A DNA stretch of 11,687 bases from CAYVBN01 sp964538565 (GTDB lineage Bacteria; Pseudomonadota; Alphaproteobacteria; Rhizobiales; Xanthobacteraceae): positions 1 through 11,687 of the forward strand of contig CAZIGW010000317.1 in the NCBI GenBank assembly GCA_964538565.1, written 5' to 3'. A model generated the notes under the pieces. The model saw only the letters and a program-made list of their open reading frames with translations, did no database searches and had not been told where the DNA came from. The translations under genes were made by a program, and so were the position numbers. Below are positions 1-6,811 of the stretch, piece by piece. Each line of letters begins with the position of its first letter. Position 1 is the stretch's first letter.

Positions 1-727
1 AGATGCGGTCGGTAAGGTTGGGCGCGCCGACCTCCTGATTGCCCTTGCCCTCCGGTCCGTGGCAGGATGCGCAGTTGGCGTCGAAGATCTGCTTGCCGGC
101 GGCGAGATCGATGCCGGCGCGCGGCGGCAGGCCGGAGAGCGAGCGCACGTAGTTGGCCACCGTCACGATCTCGTCGCGCTTGAGAATGCCGTCACGGCCG
201 AACGCCAGCATGTTGCCGGTGGGGGCGTTGGCATCGCCCGAACGCACGCCGAACCGGATGGTCTTGAAGATGGCGTCGAGGCTGCCGCCCCACAGCCAGT
301 CGTCGTCGTTGAGGTTGGGATAGCCCTTGGCGCCGGTCGCCCCGAGGCCATGGCAGGGTGCGCAGTTGTTGCCGAAGGCCGCCTGGCCCTGCGCCCGCGC
401 GAACGTCAGCAAGTTCGGATCGCGCTCGATGTCGGCGAGCGCGACCTGTTGAAGCGCAACCGCCTTCTCGCCGCGAATCCTCCGCAGATCGGCAAGGTCC
501 CCCGCCACTTCCGCGCGCGAGGAATAGTGGAACAGCCCGCCCGTGTAGCCGCTGACCAGCGGCCAGGCCGGATAGACGACCCAGTAGCCGACCGCCCATA
601 CGATGGTGGCGTAGAACACCCACACCCACCAGCGCGGCAGCGGCGTGTTCAGTTCCTTGATGCCGTCCCACTCGTGCCCGGTCGTCGCCGTTCCGGTGTG
701 GGCGTCGATCTCCTTGCGCTCGGCCAT
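1..727 (-). CDS. ccoP: cbb3-type cytochrome c oxidase subunit III, di-haem (CcoP/FixP), 3' end cut
   Basis: Membrane-anchored di-haem cytochrome c that passes electrons from the cytochrome c pool through CcoO to the CcoN active site. It starts at ATG 727, and 242 residues are visible before the window edge; the family is usually near 290, so roughly the last 50 are missing. The N-terminus carries the family signature HEWDGIKELNTPLPRWW (18-34), then one membrane helix (about 33-55). The first haem c site is C122-A-P-C125-H126 with likely axial Met M173 (GNMLAFG); the second is C219-A-S-C222-H223, whose Met ligand lies beyond the edge. An AGAGGA Shine-Dalgarno lies about 8 nt before the ATG, inside the end of ccoQ; only 2 nt separate the genes, which suggests translational coupling. 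It is last in ccoNOQP; the maturation genes ccoGHIS often follow, but that part is outside the window. Identity is clear. Confidence 0.96.
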   Translation of the reverse strand, partial: MAERKEIDAHTGTATTGHEWDGIKELNTPLPRWWVWVFYATIVWAVGYWVVYPAWPLVSGYTGGLFHYSSRAEVAGDLADLRRIRGEKAVALQQVALADIERDPNLLTFARAQGQAAFGNNCAPCHGLGATGAKGYPNLNDDDWLWGGSLDAIFKTIRFGVRSGDANAPTGNMLAFGRDGILKRDEIVTVANYVRSLSGLPPRAGIDLAAGKQIFDANCASCHGPEGKGNQEVGAPNLTDRI

Positions 728-729
728 CT

Positions 730-888
730 TCAATCCTCTCGCAGCGGAAGCCGGGCCGCCGCATCGAATTTCACGCCGTTGCGCGGCCACAGCGCGTACG
801 CGAGGATCGCGACGAAGATGACGACGAAGATCGGCGTCCACCAGGTGGCGAGCGCGGCAAGCAGCGAATGGCTGAACTCGGCTTTCAT
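730..888 (-). CDS. ccoQ: cbb3-type cytochrome c oxidase small subunit (CcoQ/FixQ)
   Basis: Small single-helix membrane subunit of the cbb3 oxidase, thought to stabilise the complex or the association of CcoP. It is 52 residues long, normal for the family. A membrane helix spans about 16-34 and is followed by the typical WPRNGVKFDAAARLPL tail (34-49), the feature by which most CcoQ proteins can be recognised. The chosen ATG at 888 is preceded by GAGGA about 7 nt upstream, overlapping the ccoO stop region. The gap after ccoO is 10 nt and the gap before ccoP is 2 nt, so it is the third cistron of one operon. The open frame extends further upstream, but that part overlaps ccoO and does not resemble the family. 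Confidence 0.93.
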   Translation of the reverse strand: MKAEFSHSLLAALATWWTPIFVVIFVAILAYALWPRNGVKFDAAARLPLRED

Positions 889-898
889 CGGAGTATCC

Positions 899-1633
899 TC
901 AACGGAGGTTCGCCTTCTCGTCGTAGAGCTTGAAGTCGACGAGCGTTCCCAGCATCTGCAGATAGGCAACGAGGGCGTCGAGCTCGGAGATGCGCGCCGG
1001 ATTGCCGTCGAAGTCGCGGGCGATCGCCTTCGGGTAGCGCTTCTGCAAGGCTTCGATGCCCGGATCGTCGGGCGTCGCCTGCGCCTTGAGGTCGGCGACC
1101 GCGTTCTCGATCTGCTCGTCGGTGTAAGGCACGCCGACTTCGCGGTTCGTCTGCAGCTGCGCCGCGATCGTTGCGACCTCGAGATCGGTGGTGGCGAGGA
1201 ACGGATATCCGGGCATCACCGACTGCGGGACGACGGCGCGCGGGTTTTCAAGGTGCGCCACGTGCCATTCGTCGGAATATTTTCCGCCGACGCGGGCGAG
1301 ATCCGGCCCCGTGCGCTTCGAGCCCCACTGGAACGGATGGTCGTACATGCTCTCGGCCGCGAGCGAATAGTGCCCGTAGCGCTCGACCTCGTCGCGCAGC
1401 GGCCGGATCATCTGCGAATGGCAGAGATAGCAGCCTTCGCGCACGTAGATGGCGCGGCCGGCGAGCTCGAGCGGCGTATAGGGCCGCATGCCCTCGACCT
1501 TCTCGATCGTGCTCTTGAGATAGAACAGCGGGGCGATCTCGAACAGGCCGCCGATCGCGACGACCAGCAGGATGCCTATGACCAGGAGGATCGAGTTCTT
1601 CTCGAGGACCTGATGGCGTGTCCAGAACGACAT
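899..1633 (-). CDS. ccoO: cbb3-type cytochrome c oxidase subunit II, mono-haem (CcoO/FixO)
   Basis: Membrane-anchored mono-haem cytochrome c that relays electrons from CcoP to the low-spin haem b of CcoN. It has 244 residues, a normal length. An N-terminal membrane helix spans about 14-36 (ILLVIGILLVVAIGGLFEI). The haem c site is C68-Y-L-C71-H72 in the family context EGCYLCHSQMIRP, and M140 in QSVMPGYP is the likely axial methionine. The conserved GPDLARVGGKYSDEWH stretch covers about 109-124. ATG 1633 has AGGGAA about 8 nt upstream and lies 10 nt after the ccoN stop. It is second in ccoNOQP and has no internal irregularity. Confidence 0.97.
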   Translation of the reverse strand: MSFWTRHQVLEKNSILLVIGILLVVAIGGLFEIAPLFYLKSTIEKVEGMRPYTPLELAGRAIYVREGCYLCHSQMIRPLRDEVERYGHYSLAAESMYDHPFQWGSKRTGPDLARVGGKYSDEWHVAHLENPRAVVPQSVMPGYPFLATTDLEVATIAAQLQTNREVGVPYTDEQIENAVADLKAQATPDDPGIEALQKRYPKAIARDFDGNPARISELDALVAYLQMLGTLVDFKLYDEKANLR

Positions 1634-1643
1634 GGCGCATTCC

Positions 1644-3305
1644 CTATTTGACGGCGCGGATCGCGGCCGGCTGCGCCGGCACGACCTCTTCGACCACGCG
1701 GGGCCGGATCGTCTTCCACACGTTCCACGCCATGATCAGCGCGCCGACGAGGAACAGCGCGCCGCCGCCGGCGCGGATCACGTAGAACGGATGCATCGCG
1801 TCGACCGTCTCGATGAAGGAATATTCGAGGAATCCGAGCGCCGTGTAGGCGCGCCACATCAGGCCCTGGAGGATGCCCGCCACCCACATGGCCGAGACGT
1901 AGAGCACGATGCCGATCGAGGCGATCCAGAAGTGCCAGTTGACGAGCTTGAGGCTGTAGAGCTGCTTGCGGTTCCACAGCCACGGCACGAGGCAGTAGAC
2001 GGCGCCGAACGACACGAAGCCGACCCAGCCGAGCGCGCCCGAATGCACATGGCCGATGGTCCAGTCGGTGTAGTGGCTGAGCGAATTGACCGCCTTCACC
2101 GACATCATCGGGCCTTCGAAGGTCGACATGCCGTAGAAGGCGACCGACACGACCATCATGCGCAGGACCGGATCGGTGCGCAGCTTGTCCCACGCGCCCG
2201 AGAGCGTCATCAGCCCGTTGATCATGCCGCCCCACGACGGCATCCACAGCATCACCGAGAAGGTCATGCCGAGCGTCTGCGTCCAGTCGGGCAGCGCCGT
2301 GTAGTGGAGGTGATGCGGGCCGGCCCAGATGTAGAGGAAGATCAGCGCCCAGAAGTGGATGATCGACAGGCGATACGAATAGACCGGGCGTTCCGCGCGC
2401 TTGGGGATGAAGTAGTACATGATGGCGAGGAAGCCGGCGGTCAGGAAGAAGCCGACCGCGTTGTGCCCGTACCACCACTGGAACATGGCGTCCTGCACGC
2501 CGCCCCAGGCGATGTAGGACTTCGAGCCGAACACCGACACCGGCAGGGCCGGGTTGTTGCCGAGGTGCAGCATCGCGATGGTGATGATGAACGCCAGGTA
2601 GAACCAGTTGGCGACGTAGATGTGCGGTTCCTTGCGCTTGATGATGGTCGCCAGGAACACGAGCAGATAGGTCACCCAGACGATCGTGAGCCAGAGGTCG
2701 GCGTACCATTCCGGCTCGGCGTATTCCTTCGATTGCGTGACCCCGAGCAGATAACCGGTTCCGGCGATGACGATGAAGAAGTTGTAGCCGAGCACCACGA
2801 ACCACGGCGCGAGATCGCCGGCGAGTCGCGTCCTGCAGGTTCTCTGCACGACGTAGAAGGAGGTGGCGATCAGCACGTTGCCGCCGAACGCGAAGATCAC
2901 CGCGGAGGTGTGCAGCGGCCGCAGCCGCCCGAACGTCGTCCACGGCAGATCGAAATTGAGCACCGGGTAGGCGAGCTGCAGCGCGATGACGAGCCCGACC
3001 GCGAAGCCGGCGATGCCCCAGACGACGGCCGCGATCGTCGCAAACCTGATCGATCCGTCGTGGTAGTTCGGCTTGCCGTCGATCTCGGCCGGCGGCAGTT
3101 CGGCCGACCGGGAGAAGTAGCGGTCGAAGATCAGGAAGACCGCCGCCGCACTCGCCGCCGCCGCCAGATAGGCGTGGACCGCAAAGGGCGGATCGACCGC
3201 CTTGGCCGCAGCAATCAGCGCCAGAAGCGTCGTGAGGGTGAAGAGGAGGGCAAGGCCACCCTCGCCGAGGGTCATGGCCTTGCGAGCGACGGATTGATCC
3301 AACAT
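1644..3305 (-). CDS. ccoN: cbb3-type cytochrome c oxidase catalytic subunit I (CcoN/FixN)
   Basis: Catalytic haem-copper subunit of the high-affinity cbb3 terminal oxidase in the inner membrane; it reduces O2 to water and pumps protons. It has 553 residues and many membrane helices, normal for CcoN with an N-terminal extension. Visible active-site residues are: H132 (RPLHTSAV), low-spin haem b; H281 (WWYGHNAVGFF) and H331-H332 (GPHHLHY), CuB; Y325 (LIFLYIW), at the place of the cross-linked tyrosine; H419 and H421 (TIGHVHSGALGW), haem b3 and haem b; and E397 (STFEGPM), proton-channel glutamate. ATG 3305 is preceded by AGGGG at a suitable distance. A FixK/FNR box is centred about 83 bp upstream of the start codon, so induction under low oxygen by the local FixK is expected. 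It heads ccoNOQP; co-transcription from the upstream AbrB-family gene is also possible. Confidence 0.98.
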   Translation of the reverse strand: MLDQSVARKAMTLGEGGLALLFTLTTLLALIAAAKAVDPPFAVHAYLAAAASAAAVFLIFDRYFSRSAELPPAEIDGKPNYHDGSIRFATIAAVVWGIAGFAVGLVIALQLAYPVLNFDLPWTTFGRLRPLHTSAVIFAFGGNVLIATSFYVVQRTCRTRLAGDLAPWFVVLGYNFFIVIAGTGYLLGVTQSKEYAEPEWYADLWLTIVWVTYLLVFLATIIKRKEPHIYVANWFYLAFIITIAMLHLGNNPALPVSVFGSKSYIAWGGVQDAMFQWWYGHNAVGFFLTAGFLAIMYYFIPKRAERPVYSYRLSIIHFWALIFLYIWAGPHHLHYTALPDWTQTLGMTFSVMLWMPSWGGMINGLMTLSGAWDKLRTDPVLRMMVVSVAFYGMSTFEGPMMSVKAVNSLSHYTDWTIGHVHSGALGWVGFVSFGAVYCLVPWLWNRKQLYSLKLVNWHFWIASIGIVLYVSAMWVAGILQGLMWRAYTALGFLEYSFIETVDAMHPFYVIRAGGGALFLVGALIMAWNVWKTIRPRVVEEVVPAQPAAIRAVK

Positions 3306-3381
3306 CGTGCCCCTGCTGCTGGGTTTCGCGGCGATCGTCGAGAAAGCCGGGGCAACTTCGGATCAGCAGGCCTCCGACGCA

Positions 3382-3395
3382 TTGAGCCAGATCAA
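3382..3395 (-). promoter_or_regulatory. FixK/FNR box upstream of ccoN
   Basis: On the minus strand the site reads TTGAT-CTGG-CTCAA, nine of ten positions of the FNR/FixK consensus TTGAT-N4-ATCAA. It is centred at 3388.5. A class II activator site (centre at -41.5) would put the ccoN transcription start near 3347, about 42 nt before the ATG. I see no convincing -10 hexamer there, which fits a promoter that depends on its activator. The TGA inside the left half-site (3394-3392) is the stop codon of the preceding AbrB-family gene, so the operator is nested in that gene's 3' end. Confidence 0.85.
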
Positions 3396-4510
3396 TCCTG
3401 GAACGTCTCCGGCCGCTTGGATTTCGGGGCGCGCGATCCGGATCCGGGTTTTCCCCTATCCCGTCCGGCCGCCCAGCGCGCGACCAGGGGAAGCGACATC
3501 GAGAGCACGAACACGCGCGCCAGATGATGTGAGCCGACGAAGATCGGATCGAGATGGAGCGCGAGCGCGAGGATCATCATGGCGTCGATCGATCCCGGCG
3601 CGTAGGCGATGATCGCGTCGGACAGCCGGACCGGCAGGAACGCGGTGACCGCCAGCGCGAACGCCGTGGCCACCCCCATGCCGATCACGAAGGAACCCAC
3701 GGCGGCACTCGCAAACCGCATCAGGAGACGAACATCCGTGTTGGCGAAGCGCGATCCGCTGAAGGCGCCGAGCGCGATCATCGACGTATCCGCCACCCAC
3801 CACGGCAGAGCCACGTGCACGAAGCCGCCGCCGTGCAGGAACCCCGAGGTGAGCATGGGTCCGAAGATCATGCCGCCCGGGAAGCCGAGCCGGAAGGTGA
3901 CGAGAGCCGCGACCGTGGAGCATCCCAGCAGGATGGCGAGCTCGGTCAGGGCGCCGGTCGAGAAGTCGGCCCCGGCCGGCAGCACCGGCGGCGCGGTGAT
4001 CAGGCCGAACACCTGCATGCAGATCGGAATTCCGACCGCCAGAATGGCGACCCGCATGGTCTGCACCATCGCGATCGCCCGCAGGTCGACGTGCTGATCG
4101 GCCGCCACCGCGAGGACCTGCGAGAGTCCCCCCGGGATCGCCGCCAGCACGGAGGTCTGCAGGTCCCATCCGTGCAGCCGCCTCAGATAGATGACATTCG
4201 AACTCGTGATGCAGGTCATCGACAGCGTGACCAGCAGGATGCTCGCCGGATAGTTGACCACGCCGGCGACCGTTTGCGGCGTCACGACCGCCCCGATGCT
4301 GGTGCCGAGGAGGACGAAGAACACCCGGGCGATTCGCGGCGGCACGGTCATGGGCCGTCCGCACAGGGCCGCGGTCGCGACGAACAGGATGGCGCCCGAG
4401 AGGAATCCGGCCGGGAACTTCAAGGCGCCGAGCAGGATTCCGCCCGCGGCGGCGAACAGCGCCGTTTCGGCGACGTGGCGGAGGCGGTGGGACGGATTCG
4501 GGGAGGACAT
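3392..4510 (-). CDS. AbrB-family integral membrane protein (putative ammonia monooxygenase-like family)
   Basis: A 372-residue, strongly hydrophobic protein of the membrane AbrB family (Pfam 'AbrB', historically mislabelled 'ammonia monooxygenase'; unrelated to the Bacillus AbrB regulator). No substrate or reaction is established for the family; transport or a membrane regulatory role has been proposed. Two related halves are visible: GALKFPAGFLSGAILF (about 28-43) and RLGFPGGMIFGPMLTSG (about 207-223) match in pattern, as expected from the family's internal duplication. About ten membrane segments are followed by a charged tail (about 346-372). ATG 4510 is the only plausible ATG start, because an in-frame TGA lies at 4534-4532, but no good ribosome binding site precedes it. 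It is divergent from hemN by 59 bp, with a perfect FixK box ending 12 bp before its ATG, and lies 86 bp upstream of ccoN on the same strand. Read-through into ccoNOQP is possible. Its function here is unknown. Confidence 0.88.
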   Translation of the reverse strand: MSSPNPSHRLRHVAETALFAAAGGILLGALKFPAGFLSGAILFVATAALCGRPMTVPPRIARVFFVLLGTSIGAVVTPQTVAGVVNYPASILLVTLSMTCITSSNVIYLRRLHGWDLQTSVLAAIPGGLSQVLAVAADQHVDLRAIAMVQTMRVAILAVGIPICMQVFGLITAPPVLPAGADFSTGALTELAILLGCSTVAALVTFRLGFPGGMIFGPMLTSGFLHGGGFVHVALPWWVADTSMIALGAFSGSRFANTDVRLLMRFASAAVGSFVIGMGVATAFALAVTAFLPVRLSDAIIAYAPGSIDAMMILALALHLDPIFVGSHHLARVFVLSMSLPLVARWAAGRDRGKPGSGSRAPKSKRPETFQD

Positions 4511-4521
4511 CGCGGGCTGGT

Positions 4522-4535
4522 TTGATCCCGATCAA
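4522..4535 (+). promoter_or_regulatory. Perfect FixK/FNR box between hemN and the AbrB-family gene
   Basis: TTGAT-CCCG-ATCAA is a perfect match to the FNR/FixK consensus with symmetrical half-sites, centred at 4528.5. For hemN (plus) a class II geometry of -41.5 predicts a transcription start at about 4570. For the divergent AbrB-family gene the box ends only 12 bp upstream of its ATG, too close for class II activation of a complete mRNA. Binding there would more likely repress that gene. Confidence 0.9.
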
Positions 4536-4555
4536 TGCCGCGCCAGGCCCCGGTC

Positions 4556-4563
4556 CGTCAAAT
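4556..4563. promoter_or_regulatory. Possible overlapping divergent promoter elements (hemN -10 / AbrB-gene -35)
   Basis: On the plus strand, TCAAAT (4558-4563) matches four of six positions of the -10 consensus and is correctly placed for a start at 4570 driven by the FixK box. On the minus strand, TTGACG (4561-4556) matches five of six -35 positions. Its -10 would then fall next to or inside the FixK box, although the hexamer there is poor. If both are used, the divergent promoters share these bases. This rests on spacing and partial matches only. Confidence 0.35.
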
Positions 4564-4569
4564 GAATAT

Positions 4570-5916
4570 ATGCAATCAATGGCCGAGACGCGTCTGCTCG
4601 CCGAACGCCGCGTTCCGCGATACACGTCCTATCCGACCGCCCCGCAGTTCACCGCCGACATCGGCCTGGCGCAATATGCGGCGTGGCTGGGCATGCTGCC
4701 CGGCCACGCAACGCTGTCGCTCTACCTGCACGTCCCCTACTGCGCGCAGATGTGCCTCTATTGCGGCTGCCACACCAAGCTGGCGCGCCGCCGCGAGCCG
4801 GTGGAGGCCTATGCCGACCGGCTGGTCGAGGAGATCCGGCTGGTCGGGCGCGCCACGCAGGCGCGCCGCGTCGTCCATCTGCATTGGGGCGGCGGCACGC
4901 CGTCGATGCTGGGCGAGGAGCGGATTACGGCGGTCATGGCGGCGCTCGGCGAGAGCTTCGACCTGTCGTCATTGCAGGAGCACGCCTTCGAGCTCGATCC
5001 GCGCCACGTCACGCGTCCGCTCGCCCGCGCCCTGGCAACGGCCGGCGTCGATCGCGCCAGCCTCGGCGTGCAGGAATTCTCTCCCGACGTGCAGCAGGCG
5101 ATCGGCCGGCCGCAGCCGTTCGACCAGGTGGCGGCGGCCGTCGACTGTCTGCGCGCCGCCGGCGTCGAGCGCATCAACTTCGATCTCATGTACGGGCTGC
5201 CCCGGCAGAGCGTCGCCGATTGCGCCCGCAGCGCCGAGCGCGCGGCGACGCTGAGACCGCAGCGCATCGCCCTCTTCGGCTACGCGCATGTGCCCTGGCT
5301 CAAGAAGCATCAGCGTCTGATCGACGAGACCACCCTGCCGGACGCAGCCGCCCGGCTTGCGCAGTCGGAAGCCGCGCGCCAGGTGCTGATCGGCGCCGGC
5401 TACGTGCCGATCGGGCTCGATCATTTTGCCCTGCCCGGCGACTCGCTCGTCGAGGCCGCTCTCGCGGGACGCCTGCGCCGCAATTTCCAGGGCTACACGG
5501 CCGACGCGGCCGGTGCGCTCATCGGGTTCGGCGCCTCGGCGATCGGCCGCCTGCCGGACGGATTCGTCCAGAACGCCGTCGACATCGCCGGCTACGCGCG
5601 CGCGGTTGCCGGCGGCTCTCTTGCCACCGCCAGGGGCGTCGCGTTCTCGGCCGACGATCGCCTGCGCGCCCGCATCATCGAGCGCCTGATGTGCGACCTT
5701 GCGGTCGACCTCGAGGCGGTCGCGGGCGATGACCGCGTTCCGCGGTTCGATTCCGAGCTGGCGGACCTGCGCACCTACGCGGCCGAGGGGCTGATCGAAC
5801 TGCGCGACCGCCATGTCGTGGTGACGGAAGCGGGCCGTCCGTTCGTGCGGCTCGTGGCTGCCGCCTTCGATGCCTATCTGGCGCGCGCGAACGCGCGTCA
5901 TTCGGCGGCCGTCTGA
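4570..5916 (+). CDS. hemN: Oxygen-independent coproporphyrinogen III dehydrogenase (HemN), radical SAM
   Basis: Cytoplasmic radical-SAM enzyme that oxidatively decarboxylates coproporphyrinogen III to protoporphyrinogen IX without O2, the low-oxygen route to haem (and to bacteriochlorophyll where present). From ATG 4570 it has 448 residues, normal for HemN. The N-terminal signature is PRYTSYPTAPQF (16-27). The [4Fe-4S]/SAM motif is C58-x3-C62-x2-C65 in the context YCAQMCLYCGCHT, with the extra conserved C67. The SAM-binding HWGGGTPS follows, and DLMYGLPRQ and FGYAHVPWLKKHQ are typical HemN blocks. The frame stays open upstream of 4570 (a TTG at 4522), but that lies inside the FixK box, so 4570 or ATG 4579 is preferred. 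Neither has a Shine-Dalgarno. The predicted FixK-dependent start coincides with 4570, so the mRNA may be leaderless. hemN is a classic FixK/FNR target; here it supplies haem alongside ccoNOQP, which needs several haems. Confidence 0.95.
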   Translation: MQSMAETRLLAERRVPRYTSYPTAPQFTADIGLAQYAAWLGMLPGHATLSLYLHVPYCAQMCLYCGCHTKLARRREPVEAYADRLVEEIRLVGRATQARRVVHLHWGGGTPSMLGEERITAVMAALGESFDLSSLQEHAFELDPRHVTRPLARALATAGVDRASLGVQEFSPDVQQAIGRPQPFDQVAAAVDCLRAAGVERINFDLMYGLPRQSVADCARSAERAATLRPQRIALFGYAHVPWLKKHQRLIDETTLPDAAARLAQSEAARQVLIGAGYVPIGLDHFALPGDSLVEAALAGRLRRNFQGYTADAAGALIGFGASAIGRLPDGFVQNAVDIAGYARAVAGGSLATARGVAFSADDRLRARIIERLMCDLAVDLEAVAGDDRVPRFDSELADLRTYAAEGLIELRDRHVVVTEAGRPFVRLVAAAFDAYLARANARHSAAV

Positions 5917-5950
5917 ACGATCGTTCGAGCGATCCGGCGGCGCCATCCGG

Positions 5951-5981
5951 AAAGAAAAAAACGCCGTGCGGAGCACGGCGT
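5951..5981 (-). terminator. Intrinsic terminator of fixK
   Basis: Read on the minus strand: a 9-bp GC-rich stem with a 3-nt loop (ACGCCGTGC-tcc-GCACGGCGT, 5981-5961) runs directly into TTTTTTTCTTT (5961-5951). This is a textbook Rho-independent terminator about 70 nt beyond the fixK stop. On the plus strand the same stem lacks a T tract, so it should serve hemN poorly. Confidence 0.93.
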
Positions 5982-5992
5982 GTTGGAGTTGG

Positions 5993-6026
5993 GGAGCGAT
6001 CGTTCGGGAGGAGGACCGATCGCTCC
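5993..6026. repeat. Inverted repeat in the hemN-fixK spacer
   Basis: Perfect 10-bp arms GGAGCGATCG (5993-6002) and CGATCGCTCC (6017-6026) flank a 14-nt loop. The right arm can instead pair within 6016-6032 (CCGATCG-ctc-CGATCGG), so two structures exclude each other. CGATCGTTCG occurs at 5918-5927 and again at 5997-6006. With no T tract, the hairpin may protect the 3' end of hemN or fixK mRNA rather than terminate. Confidence 0.7.
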
Positions 6027-6032
6027 GATCGG

Positions 6033-6050
6033 CCGGTCGCGCCGGACCGG
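6033..6050. repeat. Short inverted repeat beside the fixK stop codon
   Basis: CCGGTC (6033-6038) and GACCGG (6045-6050) flank a 6-nt loop, ending 1 nt from the fixK stop codon (6052-6054). With the 5993-6026 and 5961-5981 stems it makes three successive potential hairpins in the fixK 3' region. Confidence 0.5.
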
Positions 6051-6051
6051 G

Positions 6052-6786
6052 TCAATGAGTCCCGGTCAGTCGGCACATTCGGCAGACATCGTTGATCCGC
6101 ACCTCGTCGAGCCTCTCGATGGTGAGAACCCCGCGCCGGCGCATGCGCGAGAGCACGCGCGAGACGGTTTCGATCGTCAGGCCGAGGTGATCGGCGATTT
6201 CCTGGCGCGTCATGCTCAGGCGCACGCGCGCGCAATCCTCGCCGGGGCGCGGCCCGGAGCACACGTAGCCGCCGCGCCCCGGCACGTAGTGCATCAGGAA
6301 GCTCGCCACCCGCTCGGTCGCCGACTTGCGGCCAAGCAGCATGGCATGCTCGTGCATGGCGCAGAGCTGTCGCTGGACCTGCGCGGCGAGCTGGCGCCAC
6401 AGCGCCGGCGACTGTTCCATCTCGGTCCGGCCGAACGCCACCACGTCGCTGTCGACCAGCGCTTCGGCCGAACATTCGTAGACCGCCACGGGGGAAAAAC
6501 CGAACACGCCGCCGGCATGGATGAACTCCACGACCTGCCGGCGTCCGTCGGGCAGGAGCTTGTAGAGCATGATGGTGCCGTGGGTCACCCGGTAGATGCG
6601 GCTCGCCGCGTCGCCCTCGCGAAACACGTGCGTGTGCTGGGCGATCCGCTGGCGCGTGCCCGTCGTCTCCTCGATGCCCTCGTGCGGCGCGGCCGCAGGC
6701 GGCGGCGCGACGGCGATGCAGTCGGCGGCCGGACGCGGCGGGGGAGGAAATCGGGGCGGGGTGCGATCTTCGACGAGTTGCTTCAC
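6052..6786 (-). CDS. fixK: CRP/FNR-family transcription regulator, FixK type
   Basis: Second-tier regulator of the low-oxygen response, 244 residues. Order: a proline-rich hydrophilic N-terminus (1-35), a cyclic-nucleotide-fold effector domain (about 45-120), a long dimerisation helix (about 123-155) and a winged HTH (about 189-230). The recognition helix has E206-T-V-S209-R210, the E-xx-SR residues that in FNR and FixK read TTGAT, which fits the boxes at hemN and ccoN. The N-terminal FNR iron-sulfur cysteine cluster is absent (only C23), so it is FixK rather than FNR/FnrN. In Bradyrhizobium FixK2 the redox-sensitive Cys183 lies 13 residues before the DNA-contacting Glu; here that position is T193. 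The C-terminus has C235-x2-C238. The start is GTG 6786 with AGAGGA about 10 nt upstream; the start is fairly likely. Its promoter has paired FixJ-type boxes (6861-6878), and its gene order matches Bradyrhizobium fixK2 as I recall it. It is probably the regulator of hemN and ccoNOQP. Confidence 0.9.
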   Translation of the reverse strand: MKQLVEDRTPPRFPPPPRPAADCIAVAPPPAAAPHEGIEETTGTRQRIAQHTHVFREGDAASRIYRVTHGTIMLYKLLPDGRRQVVEFIHAGGVFGFSPVAVYECSAEALVDSDVVAFGRTEMEQSPALWRQLAAQVQRQLCAMHEHAMLLGRKSATERVASFLMHYVPGRGGYVCSGPRPGEDCARVRLSMTRQEIADHLGLTIETVSRVLSRMRRRGVLTIERLDEVRINDVCRMCRLTGTH

Positions 6787-6811
6787 GGGGGTGCGTTCCT
6801 CTATTCGGAAC

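Noticed and set aside
59..3527. Long plus-strand open frames across ccoP to ccoN (59-1651 and 1632-3527)
   Set aside because: They are antisense to unmistakable cytochrome oxidase genes, have low-complexity Arg/Asp/His composition and no recognisable domain.
4522..4569. Upstream extension of HemN from a TTG at 4522
   Set aside because: It would begin inside the FixK box and upstream of the predicted transcription start, and the extra residues do not resemble HemN.
5958..5984. The stem at 5961-5981 as terminator of hemN
   Set aside because: On the plus strand it is followed by TGTTGG, not a T tract; the T tract exists only on the minus strand.
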